This document shows positions 34,078-43,733 of a stretch of DNA of 64,000 nucleotides, one piece after another. Source of the DNA: an uncultured Porphyromonadaceae bacterium (GTDB lineage: Bacteria; Bacteroidota; Bacteroidia; Bacteroidales; Muribaculaceae); assembly GCA_900550645.1 (NCBI GenBank), contig URTA01000008.1, positions 11,451 through 75,450 of the forward strand, in the 5' to 3' direction. The translations under genes were made by a program, and so were the position numbers. The first letter of the stretch is position 1. Every line of letters begins with the position of its first letter. The notes beneath the pieces are model-generated. The model worked only from the letters and a program-made list of their open reading frames with translations, made no database searches and was not told the origin of the DNA.

Positions 34078-36873
34078 ATGCGAATTAAACTACTATTGAC
34101 ACTGCTTCTGTGTCTGGCACTGCCCTCGTTGGCTCAAACGGGCGTGAAAGGCACATTGGTGGACGGCCGTAACGGCAAGCCAATTGCCGACGCGACTGTG
34201 ATGCTGAGCGGACAGTCCGTGTTCGTGGTCAGCGGCGCTGACGGCCGGTTCACCATTTCAAACGCCGAGCCCGGGACGGCTCAACTTGAGATCATCGCCT
34301 ACGGCTATGATGACTTCTCCGAGGAAGTGGATATTGTCAAGGGCATTGTGCGCGAGCTCGACGAAATCAAGCTCAACCCGCAGTTTGATGCCATCAACCT
34401 CCTCCCCGACGACCAGAACTCTGACGACGAGACTGCCTACGACGACGAGGGGCTTACACAGTCGATCGGTACTATACAGGGCGCAAACGACGACGTGTAT
34501 TACCAGACTGCCAACTACAACTTCTCCGTCACACGTTTCCGTATGCGCGGTTATGACCAGACTTGGAACGCCGGCTACATCAACGGCTTCAACTTCAATG
34601 ACGCTATGCGCGGCCGCTTCAACTATTCCGGCCTCGGCGGCATGACTTCCAGCGCGTTCCGCAACAAGAGCATCAACCCCGGTATACAGAACTACAATTA
34701 CGGCTTTGGCATGGTGGGCGGCGCAACCAACTTCACCACTTACGCCTCTGAATATGCAGCCGGCTTCCGTGGCAACGTCAGCTACACCAACTCCAACTAC
34801 ATGATGCGTGCCATGCTGCAGTACAACACCGGCGTGACCAAAAACGGCTGGGCGTTCTCAGCTTCAATCATTGGTAGATACGCTCCCGAAGGAGTCATCG
34901 AGGGTACTTGGTACGACTCTTTCGGCTACGCACTGTCGCTGCAGAAGATATTCAATGAGAAGCACTCACTGAACATCTCAACTTGGGGCAACCCCACACA
35001 GCGTGCCACCAACTCTGCCGCTACGCAAGAGGCTTACGACCTGGCCGGCAGCAACCTCTACAACCCGCAGTGGGGTTATCTCGACGGCAAAAAGAAGAGC
35101 GCAAAGGTGGTTGAGTCATTCGACCCCTCAGCTCTCATCAACTGGATTTGGAAACCCTCCAAAGGCACGGTCATCAACACCGGTGTAGGCTTCCGCTCGA
35201 GCAACTACTCAAGCTCTGCCCTCAACTGGTATCAGGCTGCTGACCCGCGTCCCGACTATTACCGCTACCTCCCCTCATATTACTATCCCACGGCCGAGGA
35301 GGGCACTCCTCTCTACGACGCGCAGATGGAGCAGTATGAAACTTACCGCAACCTGTGGATGAACGACAAGAGCTTCCGTCAGATAGACTGGAACTCCCTC
35401 TATCAGGCCAACTATACAAACTCTATACTCTACGACCGCAACCCCGAACTGAAAGGCCAGGCCACGTACATACTTGAGAAACGCCACAGCAACTTCAACC
35501 AGTGGATGTTCAACTCTTATGTCAACCACCGTCTCAACGACCACAGCCAGCTCCAGGGTGGCATCAGCTTCTCATACACCGAGAGCCATTACTACAAGAC
35601 AATCAAGAACCTCCTCGGCGCAGAGTTCTGGCGCGACGTTGACAACTTCGCTGAACGCGATTTCCCCAACAACCCGGAAATCCTACAGAACGACCTGCGC
35701 AACCCCAACCGCAAGGTGTATGAGGGCGACAAGTTCGGTTACGACTACAACATCCGCTCTTACATAGCACGCGCTTGGTTGCAGAACCAGATCAACACCC
35801 TGCACTGGGACGTGAACTACGGTATCGAAATGAGCTATACCAACTTCATGCGTCACGGTAACATGCAGAACGGACGCGCCCCCGAGAACTCCCTCGGTTC
35901 CGGCAAACGCCACACCTTCGATAACGCTGCCATCAAGGCCGGCGCGACATACAAGCTCAACGGCCGCAACTACTTCGTTGCCCACGCCGCTTACGGCACA
36001 CGCGCTCCGCTCCCTGACAATGCATACGTTTCTCCGCGTATCAAGGACACCGCTGTTTCCAACCTACAGTCTGAGCGTTTCCTCTCCGCTGACCTTGGCT
36101 ATGTATGGAACTACAAGAACTTCCGAGGCAGCGTCACCGGCTTCTACACCGAGATGTGGAACGGCATGCGCCGCACGGGCTTCTACGACTACCAGCTCAA
36201 CACGTTCATGAACTATGCCATGTCGGGCATGCAGACACGCTATACCGGTGTCGAACTCGGCTTCGCATACAAGATTATCCCCTCGCTGACATTAACCGGT
36301 GCGGGAACTATCGCTTCATACACTTACCGCAACAACCCGATGGGCGTGCGCTCTTACGAGAACGGTGCGCAGGACGACGTGACGCGCCGCGTATACCTGA
36401 AGGGCTTCCACATTGGCGGCACTCCGCAGCAGGCTTACAGCCTCGGCTTGGATTATGCAGCTCCTGGCATGTGGTTCTTCGGCATCAACGCCAACTATTT
36501 CGCTGACGGCTATGTTGACCTCGCGCCGACACGCCACGAGGCCATGCCCGAACTCTACACCGTTGTGACTCCCGCCGAGGGACAGACCATTCAGGAGGCT
36601 GTTCAGGCTAAGGTCGAGGAGATAGCATACCAGCAGAAGATCAAGTCGGCCTTCGTCCTCAACCTCTCCGTGGGCAAGGTGATTTACACACGCTTCGGTT
36701 CGCTCAACTTCAACCTCAGCGTCAACAACGTGCTCAACAACCGCAACATACAGACCGGCGGTTATCAGGAGGGTAAGTTTGACTACACCAACTACAACGT
36801 CAACAAGTTCCCCAACAAGTATTACTACGCACAGGGCATCCGCATATTCTTCAACTTCGGAATACGCTTCTGA
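34078..36873 (+). CDS. TonB-dependent outer-membrane receptor with carboxypeptidase-regulatory-like N-terminal domain
   Basis: 931 residues. Signal peptide (MRIKLLLTLLLCLALPSLA), a CarboxypepD_reg-like beta-sandwich (about 22-105: VKGTLVDGRNGKPIADATVM), a plug region around 140-240 (YNFSVTRFRMRGYDQTWNAG) and a long beta-barrel ending with aromatic FNFGIRF, the outer-membrane insertion signal. It imports a large substrate using TonB energy. No SusD-like partner is adjacent; instead two lipoproteins with OB-fold-like and jelly-roll domains follow within 36 and 21 nt and may serve as surface binding partners. Transported substrate is not known; the neighbouring nucleases suggest nucleic-acid fragments. 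Confidence 0.9.
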   Translation: MRIKLLLTLLLCLALPSLAQTGVKGTLVDGRNGKPIADATVMLSGQSVFVVSGADGRFTISNAEPGTAQLEIIAYGYDDFSEEVDIVKGIVRELDEIKLNPQFDAINLLPDDQNSDDETAYDDEGLTQSIGTIQGANDDVYYQTANYNFSVTRFRMRGYDQTWNAGYINGFNFNDAMRGRFNYSGLGGMTSSAFRNKSINPGIQNYNYGFGMVGGATNFTTYASEYAAGFRGNVSYTNSNYMMRAMLQYNTGVTKNGWAFSASIIGRYAPEGVIEGTWYDSFGYALSLQKIFNEKHSLNISTWGNPTQRATNSAATQEAYDLAGSNLYNPQWGYLDGKKKSAKVVESFDPSALINWIWKPSKGTVINTGVGFRSSNYSSSALNWYQAADPRPDYYRYLPSYYYPTAEEGTPLYDAQMEQYETYRNLWMNDKSFRQIDWNSLYQANYTNSILYDRNPELKGQATYILEKRHSNFNQWMFNSYVNHRLNDHSQLQGGISFSYTESHYYKTIKNLLGAEFWRDVDNFAERDFPNNPEILQNDLRNPNRKVYEGDKFGYDYNIRSYIARAWLQNQINTLHWDVNYGIEMSYTNFMRHGNMQNGRAPENSLGSGKRHTFDNAAIKAGATYKLNGRNYFVAHAAYGTRAPLPDNAYVSPRIKDTAVSNLQSERFLSADLGYVWNYKNFRGSVTGFYTEMWNGMRRTGFYDYQLNTFMNYAMSGMQTRYTGVELGFAYKIIPSLTLTGAGTIASYTYRNNPMGVRSYENGAQDDVTRRVYLKGFHIGGTPQQAYSLGLDYAAPGMWFFGINANYFADGYVDLAPTRHEAMPELYTVVTPAEGQTIQEAVQAKVEEIAYQQKIKSAFVLNLSVGKVIYTRFGSLNFNLSVNNVLNNRNIQTGGYQEGKFDYTNYNVNKFPNKYYYAQGIRIFFNFGIRF

Positions 36874-36909
36874 CCTCCGCGTGCATGACAACAAATAACG
36901 ACTAAGACA

Positions 36910-37926
36910 ATGAAGAAAATAGCATTATACATTTCGTTGGCACTTGCGTTGGTGGGCGGTCAGTTCATCTCCTCGTGCAGCGATGACAAGGAGTATCCCC
37001 CGGTGATTGTGCCGGAGGACTACGGCTCGGGCAAGTGGGACAACCCCATCTCCGTGGGTCAGGTGGTCGAAGGGTTCACCGGCGAGAGCGTGTGGATGAC
37101 CGGCTACATCGTTGGCTGGATTGACACCGGCATTTCCAACGCATACAGCGTTGAGACTGTCAAGTTTGAGACTCCTGCCACTGTGTCTTCCAATATGCTT
37201 GTGGCAGCCACTCCCGACGAGCGCGACATCACCAAGTGCGTGCCGGTGCAGCTCGTGAGCGGCTCTGACGCCCGCAAGGCTCTTAACCTCGTTGACAACC
37301 CCGACAACCTGGGCAAGCAGGTGACTATCAAGGGTGACGCAGCCCGCTATTTCGGCACTGCCGGCTTCAAGAGCGTCAGCGCATACAACTGGGACAAGGT
37401 AGGCATTGAGGAGGAAACTCCCGACACCCCCGATGTTCCCGCAGGCGAGCAGGTATATCAGGCAGACAAGTCGTCAGGCCTTGATGCCTTCACGTTTGAG
37501 AATGTGGTGCTTCCCTCCGGTTCGTCATACGTATGGAAGGTGGATGCCAAGTACGGCCTTGTAGCATCATCGTTCTTCGGCGACGCATGCCACGCTTCAG
37601 AGGCTTGGGCTATCTCGCCGACTATCGACCTGACCGGCTACAAGTCGGCTGTGCTGACATTCCGTCACGCCGGCAACAAGTTCGAGTCGGCAGCCAACTT
37701 CGCCGCAAGCTGCACCGTGGCTGTCCGCGAAGACGGCGGCGCATGGACCACAGTGACTGTGCCCAATATGTGTGAAGGCACTTCATGGACGTTCATCGAT
37801 TCCGGCAACGTTGACCTGACAGCATTCGCCGGCAAGAAGATACAGTTCGGTTTCCATTACGTGTCAACCGACGAGATAGCCGGCTCATGGGAGATTGACG
37901 CAATCAAGGTCAACGCCGGCAAGTAA
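36910..37926 (+). CDS. Surface lipoprotein with DUF6359-like OB-fold and choice-of-anchor J-like domain
   Basis: 338 residues with a lipoprotein signal (VGGQFISSC; cysteine about 23) followed by acidic SDDKE, compatible with surface export in Bacteroidetes. First domain (about 40-165): ESVWMTGYIVGWIDTG, LVAATPDERDITKCVPVQL and LGKQVTIKGDAARYFG, the pattern of the DUF6359 OB-like family. Second domain (about 175-335): jelly-roll of the choice-of-anchor J type (AWAISPTIDLTGYKSAVLTF, FGFHYVSTDEIAGSWEID). That second domain is closely similar to one in the endonuclease I at 42094-43677. Sits between the TonB receptor and another lipoprotein; likely part of a cell-surface complex. Confidence 0.8.
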   Translation: MKKIALYISLALALVGGQFISSCSDDKEYPPVIVPEDYGSGKWDNPISVGQVVEGFTGESVWMTGYIVGWIDTGISNAYSVETVKFETPATVSSNMLVAATPDERDITKCVPVQLVSGSDARKALNLVDNPDNLGKQVTIKGDAARYFGTAGFKSVSAYNWDKVGIEEETPDTPDVPAGEQVYQADKSSGLDAFTFENVVLPSGSSYVWKVDAKYGLVASSFFGDACHASEAWAISPTIDLTGYKSAVLTFRHAGNKFESAANFAASCTVAVREDGGAWTTVTVPNMCEGTSWTFIDSGNVDLTAFAGKKIQFGFHYVSTDEIAGSWEIDAIKVNAGK

Positions 37927-37947
37927 GTCATTCAAACACTTCAAGCA

Positions 37948-40260
37948 ATGAAAAGCATAAGATTATCATATTTGGGAGCCTCGCTGCTCATGGTCACGGC
38001 ACTCGCTTCGTGTCAGGATGACTTTGACGCTCCCGGAATACAGGAGCCTGTCGCCACTTGGCAGGCCAACACCACTATCGCCGACCTCAAGGAGGCGATG
38101 TGGCAGGACGACACCAACTATGCCATCAAGTGTCCGCAGAAGGAGGACGGCTCGAACTATATCATCAAGGGGCGTGTCATATCCTCCGACGCTTCGGGCA
38201 ACATCTACAAGTCGCTCTACTTGCAGGACGCTACCGGTGCGATAACCATTTCCATCAACCAGAACAGCATCTACAACCAGTACCGCGTGGGACAGGAGGT
38301 AGTGATGGACGTTACCGGCCTGTACATCGGCAAGTATGCCGGCCTCGAGCAGATAGGCGGCTACGGCGAGTACAACGGCACGCCGCAGGTGTCGTTCATG
38401 ATATACCCGCAGTTTGAGGAGCATACACAGCTCAACGGCCTCCCCTCGACAGACCTGACGTACATCAACTACGGCGAGGAAGCACCGGCAGAGGGGATGT
38501 ACTGCACGGTTATGAAAATCTCTGACCTCCCCACCGACAATGCCGGCATACGTGCCATGCAGAGCCAGCTCGTCGAGCTGCGCAACGTGCATTTCGAACA
38601 GGGCGGCGAGAACACTTACTCGACTTACCAGAAGACGGAAAACCGCAACCTCGTCGATGAGGCCGGCAACACCATTGTGGTGCGCACTTCGGGCTACTCG
38701 ACATTCTACAACCAGACGCTCCCCAAAGGCACAGGCACTGTACGCGCCATGCTGTCTTACTTCAACGGCACGTGGCAGTTGCTGCTGCGCTCTACGGCTG
38801 ATGTGATGTTCGGCGGCAAGGGCCAGAAAGATGAACCGTACACCGTCAGCGAGGCTCTCGGACTTCAGGACACCGGCGCGACCGGCTGGGTCAAGGGCTA
38901 CATCGTCGGCGCTGTCAAGGGCGGCGTGAGTGCTGTGACCTCAAACGAGGACATCATCTGGGGCAAGGATGTGGATATGGACAACAACCTCGTCATCGGC
39001 GAGACTGCCGACACCCGCGACTACACGCAGTGCGTTGTGGTTGAGCTGAAGAGCGGCTCGGCGTTCCGCAACGCGGGCAACCTGCTTGACAACCCCGGCG
39101 TATACGGCAAAGCCATCTCCTGTCGTGGCACATTCGCACGCCTCCTGGGCATGGGCGGTGTGACCGGCAATGCCGGCACAACCGACGAGTTCACTATTGA
39201 GGGCGTTGACAACCCCAATCCCCCTGTGACAGACGCTGCCGGCACACTCTCCTGCGACTTTGAGGAGGCTTCCAAGATAGCTGACTATACCGCCAAGGGG
39301 TGGAAACTCGCTGCTGTCAAGGGCAACCTCTCCGGCTGGTACATCAAGACGTTCAACAGCAACAATTTTGCTAATGTGAGCGCATATCTGGGTACAGCCA
39401 CCGGCGGCCCGTATGAGAACTGGCTCATCACTCCCGCAATCGACCTGTCTAAGTCGGAGAAGAAGGTGCTTTCATTCGACTCCCAGGCAGCATACGCTGC
39501 CAACGACAGCTACCTCGAGGTATATGTCATGACTACCGACAACCCCGCGAGCGCACAGCTCACCAAGCTGAGCCCGACGCTTGCCACACCCCCGGCAAGC
39601 GGATACAGCGACTGGGTGAAGTCTGGCGAGGTTGACCTCAGCGCATTCAGCGGCATCGTCTATGTCGGCTTCAAGTACTATTCTGCTGCCGGCGGCAAGG
39701 ACAACAGCGCAACGTATGCTGTTGACAACGTGGTCATAGGCAAGTCCACCGGCGGCTCGGTAACTCCCGACCCCGATCCGACTCCCGGCCCGACCCCTGA
39801 CCTGCAGGCTGCTGTAGAACTCAAGGCTGCCGATGCTGCCAACTTTGACGGCGAGCATCACGCGGAAGAGCCGAAAGAGGGTTCATCAAACGGTCAGGCT
39901 GAACGCTGGCAGCCCCTGCGCGGGTTCACCATCGGCGGCTATGCTTTCACCTTCACTTCCGGTACCGGCACTGCAACTGCATGGTACAACATCATGTCAA
40001 CCGCCACTTCGGGCACGCCGACAGTCCGCTTCTACAACGGCTCGGGCATGACCATAACAGTGCCTTCTGGCAAGGTAGCCAAGATTGTCATGAAAGGCAG
40101 CAACGCCAACAGCGCACTCGCTCCCACGGCAGATGCCGGCACTGTCACCCGCGACGGCAACACTGTAACTTGGACTTCGTCTGTCGGCGTAAGCAGCGTG
40201 ACATTCTCTTTCAATGCAACATACCGCGTCAACACTTTCGAGGTTTACCTCGTGAAATAA
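37948..40260 (+). CDS. Surface lipoprotein with DUF5689-like, DUF6359-like and choice-of-anchor J-like domains
   Basis: 770 residues; lipobox ALASC (cysteine about 22). Domain order: DUF5689-like region (about 40-285; TIADLKEAMW, YIIKGRVISSDASGNIYKSL, an OB-fold pattern), a second OB-like DUF6359 region (about 290-400; GATGWVKGYIVGAV, VIGETADTRDYTQCVVVEL), a jelly-roll (about 430-600; NWLITPAIDLSKSEKKVLSF, YAVDNVVIGK), a DPDPTPGPTPD linker, and a C-terminal beta-sandwich (about 630-770). OB folds often bind oligonucleotides or oligosaccharides, which fits a substrate-capture role beside nucleases, but binding is inference. Follows the first lipoprotein by 21 nt. Confidence 0.78.
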   Translation: MKSIRLSYLGASLLMVTALASCQDDFDAPGIQEPVATWQANTTIADLKEAMWQDDTNYAIKCPQKEDGSNYIIKGRVISSDASGNIYKSLYLQDATGAITISINQNSIYNQYRVGQEVVMDVTGLYIGKYAGLEQIGGYGEYNGTPQVSFMIYPQFEEHTQLNGLPSTDLTYINYGEEAPAEGMYCTVMKISDLPTDNAGIRAMQSQLVELRNVHFEQGGENTYSTYQKTENRNLVDEAGNTIVVRTSGYSTFYNQTLPKGTGTVRAMLSYFNGTWQLLLRSTADVMFGGKGQKDEPYTVSEALGLQDTGATGWVKGYIVGAVKGGVSAVTSNEDIIWGKDVDMDNNLVIGETADTRDYTQCVVVELKSGSAFRNAGNLLDNPGVYGKAISCRGTFARLLGMGGVTGNAGTTDEFTIEGVDNPNPPVTDAAGTLSCDFEEASKIADYTAKGWKLAAVKGNLSGWYIKTFNSNNFANVSAYLGTATGGPYENWLITPAIDLSKSEKKVLSFDSQAAYAANDSYLEVYVMTTDNPASAQLTKLSPTLATPPASGYSDWVKSGEVDLSAFSGIVYVGFKYYSAAGGKDNSATYAVDNVVIGKSTGGSVTPDPDPTPGPTPDLQAAVELKAADAANFDGEHHAEEPKEGSSNGQAERWQPLRGFTIGGYAFTFTSGTGTATAWYNIMSTATSGTPTVRFYNGSGMTITVPSGKVAKIVMKGSNANSALAPTADAGTVTRDGNTVTWTSSVGVSSVTFSFNATYRVNTFEVYLVK

Positions 40261-40283
40261 AGGGTTGACCCCACACTGAACTT

Positions 40284-40318
40284 ATTCCCCGCTTGCGGAC
40301 ATCACCGCAGCGGGGAAT
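40284..40318 (+). terminator. GC-rich hairpin between the lipoprotein and endonuclease I genes
   Basis: ATTCCCCGC-T-TGCGG pairs with CCGCAGCGGGGAAT around a 6-nt loop (14 bp with a one-base bulge). No T-tract follows (TAAATCTG), so it is more likely an mRNA-processing or attenuation element than a full terminator. Confidence 0.5.
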
Positions 40319-40352
40319 TAAATCTGAAAACAATAATACATCCGTTCAACTG

Positions 40353-42065
40353 ATGAAGAAACTTTTATTGCTGGCACTGTCTCTCTGCGCAGCTGTCGGT
40401 TGTGCATGGGCTGCATATCCCCAGGGCTACTATGACGCCATGGAGGGGAAAAGCCGTGACAAGCTGAAGGCCGCAGCCAAGACCTGTATACAGTCGCACA
40501 CGCAGCTCATTTACCAGCAGCTGCCCGTATACTGGCAGTACACCGACGTTTATGCCGACCTGTACAACGGCAACAAGCGGTGGTGGGACATGTACAGCGA
40601 CAATATCTACTTGATACGCGGCGGCGAGTCCGCCCTCGGCAGCTTCTCGCGCAACCGCATGCAGCGCGAGCACTCCGTCCCCAAGTCGTGGTGGAAGAGC
40701 AGCGGCAGCGTGGAGTACACGCCCGCTTACAGCGACTTGTGGAATCTTTACCCCTCTGACGGCCCGGCCAATCAGGCAAAGCTGAACTATGCCTTCGGCG
40801 AGTGCAGCAGCACCACGTTTGACAACGGCGTGTCGAAAATCGGTCCTGCCAAGACCGGCATGGGCGGCGGCAGCGGCAACGTCTTTGAGCCGGATGACCG
40901 CTACAAGGGGGATTTCGCCCGCGCCATTTTCTACATGGCAACCGTCTATGACGACCTCCCCTGGGCTATCAACTACATGTTCCAGTCCAACTCTTACCCC
41001 ACGCTCCGCACATGGGCTGTCGATATGCTCCTGCAATGGAGCCGTATGGACCCGGTGGACGAGAAGGAGAAGGTGCGCAACGATGCCGTGCAGAACGCGC
41101 AGGGCAACCGCAACCCCTTCATCGATTTCCCCGAGCTGGCGGAGTACATCTGGGGCACCCGCACCACGGAGACATTCCATATTGCCGACCAAGGCGGGCA
41201 GGTCACGCCTCCGTTCACCGGCGACCCCGAGGTGACAGCTCCCGAAAACGGCGACGAACTGCCTTTCGGCGAGGTGGCTCTCGGCAAGACCCTTTCGGCA
41301 CAGCTTACAGTGGCAGGCAGCAACCTGACCTCCAACCTCTCTGTACGCATTACCGGCACTGACCGTGCCATGTTCACCGTCTCTGCCAACACTATTCCCT
41401 CCCTCCAGCTGAACACGGGCGAGTCGTTTCTGCTCAACATAGTCTACCTCCCGACTTCGGAGGGTGAGCACCATGCCAACCTGACGCTGTATGACGGCGG
41501 TCTGCCGCTCGGGCAGCAGATCAACGTCAGCCTTTCTGGCAAGGCGTTCCCCGTTCCCGAGCTGGAAACACTGACCGCGACAGACGCGACCAACCTCTCC
41601 GACTATTCGTATACCGCCAACTGGAACGCCACGCTTCAGGTGATAGACAACTATGTGGTGACGCGAGTCCGCTACGACGGCGACGACACTGAGAGCGAGG
41701 AACTCAATTCAGACACCAACAGCCTCGACATATACGGCCGCACCCCGGATGTGACCGAGTCTTACTCCGTGCGCTCGTCACGCCTCGGCTATCTCTCCGA
41801 ACCATCCAACGTCATTGTCATACCCGGCGGGGCCGGCGTGGTTGGCATCCACGGCGACCAGCCCCTGACGATAGGAGCTGCCGAGGGCGGTTTCGTGGTA
41901 CTGCTCGACACCGAGCATACCAACCTGCGTGTATACAACTTGAGCGGCGCGTTGGTGCTGCACCGCGCTTCCGTGTGCGGAGGCGAAACTTTCTCGCTCC
42001 CCAAAGGCGTGTATGTGGTCACGACAGACCAGGCTCTGCGCCCTTGCAAGACAACAGTATTCTGA
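40353..42065 (+). CDS. Secreted endonuclease I family nuclease with HYDIN-like and C-terminal sorting-like domains
   Basis: Start at ATG 40353 (MKKLLLLALSLCAAVGCAWA, signal peptide). The Endonuclease_1/EndA domain spans about 20-285: NKRWWDMYSDNIY, the beta-beta-alpha-metal motif REHSVPKSWW (catalytic histidine), LWNLYPSDGPANQAKLNYAF and NRNPFIDFPELAEYIWG. Members cleave double-stranded DNA and RNA and are secreted. Next come an Ig-like choice-of-anchor D/HYDIN-type domain (about 310-415), a fibronectin-like region, and a short end module (LRVYNLSGALV, PKGVYVVTT) resembling T9SS sorting domains. 570 residues. A paralog follows after 28 nt. Confidence 0.88.
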   Translation: MKKLLLLALSLCAAVGCAWAAYPQGYYDAMEGKSRDKLKAAAKTCIQSHTQLIYQQLPVYWQYTDVYADLYNGNKRWWDMYSDNIYLIRGGESALGSFSRNRMQREHSVPKSWWKSSGSVEYTPAYSDLWNLYPSDGPANQAKLNYAFGECSSTTFDNGVSKIGPAKTGMGGGSGNVFEPDDRYKGDFARAIFYMATVYDDLPWAINYMFQSNSYPTLRTWAVDMLLQWSRMDPVDEKEKVRNDAVQNAQGNRNPFIDFPELAEYIWGTRTTETFHIADQGGQVTPPFTGDPEVTAPENGDELPFGEVALGKTLSAQLTVAGSNLTSNLSVRITGTDRAMFTVSANTIPSLQLNTGESFLLNIVYLPTSEGEHHANLTLYDGGLPLGQQINVSLSGKAFPVPELETLTATDATNLSDYSYTANWNATLQVIDNYVVTRVRYDGDDTESEELNSDTNSLDIYGRTPDVTESYSVRSSRLGYLSEPSNVIVIPGGAGVVGIHGDQPLTIGAAEGGFVVLLDTEHTNLRVYNLSGALVLHRASVCGGETFSLPKGVYVVTTDQALRPCKTTVF

Positions 42066-42093
42066 CTCATAGAAAACAAAAGATATTCTCAAT

Positions 42094-43677
42094 ATGAACA
42101 AAGTTATTTCTCTCATCTCTGCTGCCGTGCTGACTTGCCTGGCGATGTCGGCGGCAATCCCGAGCGGGTATTATTCTGCCCTCGAAGGGAAGAAGCAGTC
42201 AGCCCTCAAGGCGGCTGCCAAGTCTGCCGCTGCCAGCCATAAGCAGGTTTCGTACGGCGATGATACCTGGGACGCTTTCCGGCAGACCGATGTCCGCACC
42301 GTCAACGGTCAGAAGGTGTGGTGGGACATGTACAGCAACAACAATGTGTCAGTCTCTGGCGGACACGGCGGACTGAACATTGAACACTCTGTGCCAAACT
42401 CATGGTGGGGCAAGACAAAAAATGCGGCATATTGCGACTTGTTTCACCTTAATCCCTCTGACTCCGAGGCAAACAACCGCAAATCCAACTATCCCCTTGG
42501 CATTGTTGCTACAGTGACATACGAAAATGGCGTCACCACTGTCGGCAAGCCGGCGGGCGGTGCTTGCGGCGGTGCTTCATACGTGTTTGAACCTGCTGAT
42601 GAATATAAGGGCGATTTTGCTCGCACCTACTTCTATATGTTCACCATCTATGATGACATAAACTGGAAGTCCACAATGACTGACCGCAACTTCATGTTTG
42701 ACGGCAGCTCATACCCCTCACTGCGCCCCTGGGCATACACCATGCTGCTCGAGTGGTCAAAGAACGACCCGGTGGACGAGAAGGAGCGCAACCGCAACGA
42801 GGCGATATACAAGATACAGGGCAACCGCAACCCGTTTATCGACTATCCCGAACTGGCGGAATACATCTGGGGCAGCAAGCAGAACGAGGCGTTCAGCACC
42901 TCTGGCGCGGTAGACCCCGATCCTGATCCAGACCCGGACCCTGATCCCGATGGTGACGAGGTCATCTTGCAGGCCGACAAGACTTCCGGCTTCGAGAAGT
43001 TCACCTACGACAACGTGTCGATGCCCTCGGACGCATCCTGCATCTGGAAGATAGACGACTGCTACGGCTTGGTCGCTGGCGCATACTACAACGGCAAGTG
43101 CCATGCAGCTGACGCATGGGCGATTTCGCCCGTCCTTGACCTGACGGAGAGTGTGGCTGCCGCCATGAAGTTCCGCCATACCGGCAACAAGTTCAACGAT
43201 GCCGAGACGTTCGCCTCAAGCTGCTCGCTGGGCGTGCGCGAGGTGGGCGGCGAATGGCAAGCCGTGGAGATACCCAACATGTGCAGCGGCACAAGCTGGC
43301 AGTTCATCGATGCCGGCGACATTGACTTGACACCCTTCGTGGGCAAGGAAATCGAGATCGGCTTCCACTACGTCTCGACCGATGCCGTTTCAGGCACGTG
43401 GGAAATCGACAACCTCGAGGTGACACGCCGCAAGAATGTGGGAGTGGACGAAATATCCTCAACCGTCTACTCCGTGACCGCATATTCTCCGGCTCACGGC
43501 ACTCTCTGCATCACGGCCGGCGGCACGCCGGTGTCTTCCGCTGCTGTCTATGACATGGCCGGCCGCCGCGTAGCTTCCGGTTCGCTGGCCGGCGACATCA
43601 CGCTGGCGGTAGCTCCGGGCGTGTATATCGTCACATACTCCGACGGTCTGCCCGCTGCCAAGGTAGTGGTGCGCTGA
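42094..43677 (+). CDS. Secreted endonuclease I family nuclease with choice-of-anchor J-like domain
   Basis: 527 residues, signal peptide MNKVISLISAAVLTCLAMSA. Endonuclease_1 domain at about 20-265 with NIEHSVPNSWWG (catalytic histidine), LFHLNPSDSEANNRKSNYPL and NRNPFIDYPELAEYIWG, clearly paralogous to the preceding gene. An acidic DPDPDPDPDPDPDGD linker joins it to a jelly-roll domain (about 285-450; AWAISPVLDLTESVAAAMKF, IGFHYVSTDAVSGTWEIDN) nearly the same as that of the lipoprotein at 36910-37926. It ends with a T9SS-like module (AAVYDMAGRRVASG, APGVYIVTY). Probably secreted or cell-surface attached, degrading extracellular nucleic acid. Confidence 0.9.
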   Translation: MNKVISLISAAVLTCLAMSAAIPSGYYSALEGKKQSALKAAAKSAAASHKQVSYGDDTWDAFRQTDVRTVNGQKVWWDMYSNNNVSVSGGHGGLNIEHSVPNSWWGKTKNAAYCDLFHLNPSDSEANNRKSNYPLGIVATVTYENGVTTVGKPAGGACGGASYVFEPADEYKGDFARTYFYMFTIYDDINWKSTMTDRNFMFDGSSYPSLRPWAYTMLLEWSKNDPVDEKERNRNEAIYKIQGNRNPFIDYPELAEYIWGSKQNEAFSTSGAVDPDPDPDPDPDPDGDEVILQADKTSGFEKFTYDNVSMPSDASCIWKIDDCYGLVAGAYYNGKCHAADAWAISPVLDLTESVAAAMKFRHTGNKFNDAETFASSCSLGVREVGGEWQAVEIPNMCSGTSWQFIDAGDIDLTPFVGKEIEIGFHYVSTDAVSGTWEIDNLEVTRRKNVGVDEISSTVYSVTAYSPAHGTLCITAGGTPVSSAAVYDMAGRRVASGSLAGDITLAVAPGVYIVTYSDGLPAAKVVVR

Positions 43678-43733
43678 CCCGAAAATCATATCCTCATCCG
43701 ACATAACTTCATCCACATCAAATTTTATATAGC

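Noticed and set aside
34078..37926. Standard SusC/SusD polysaccharide-utilisation pair
   Set aside because: The lipoproteins lack SusD-type tetratricopeptide helices and are all-beta; no glycosidase lies in the operon.
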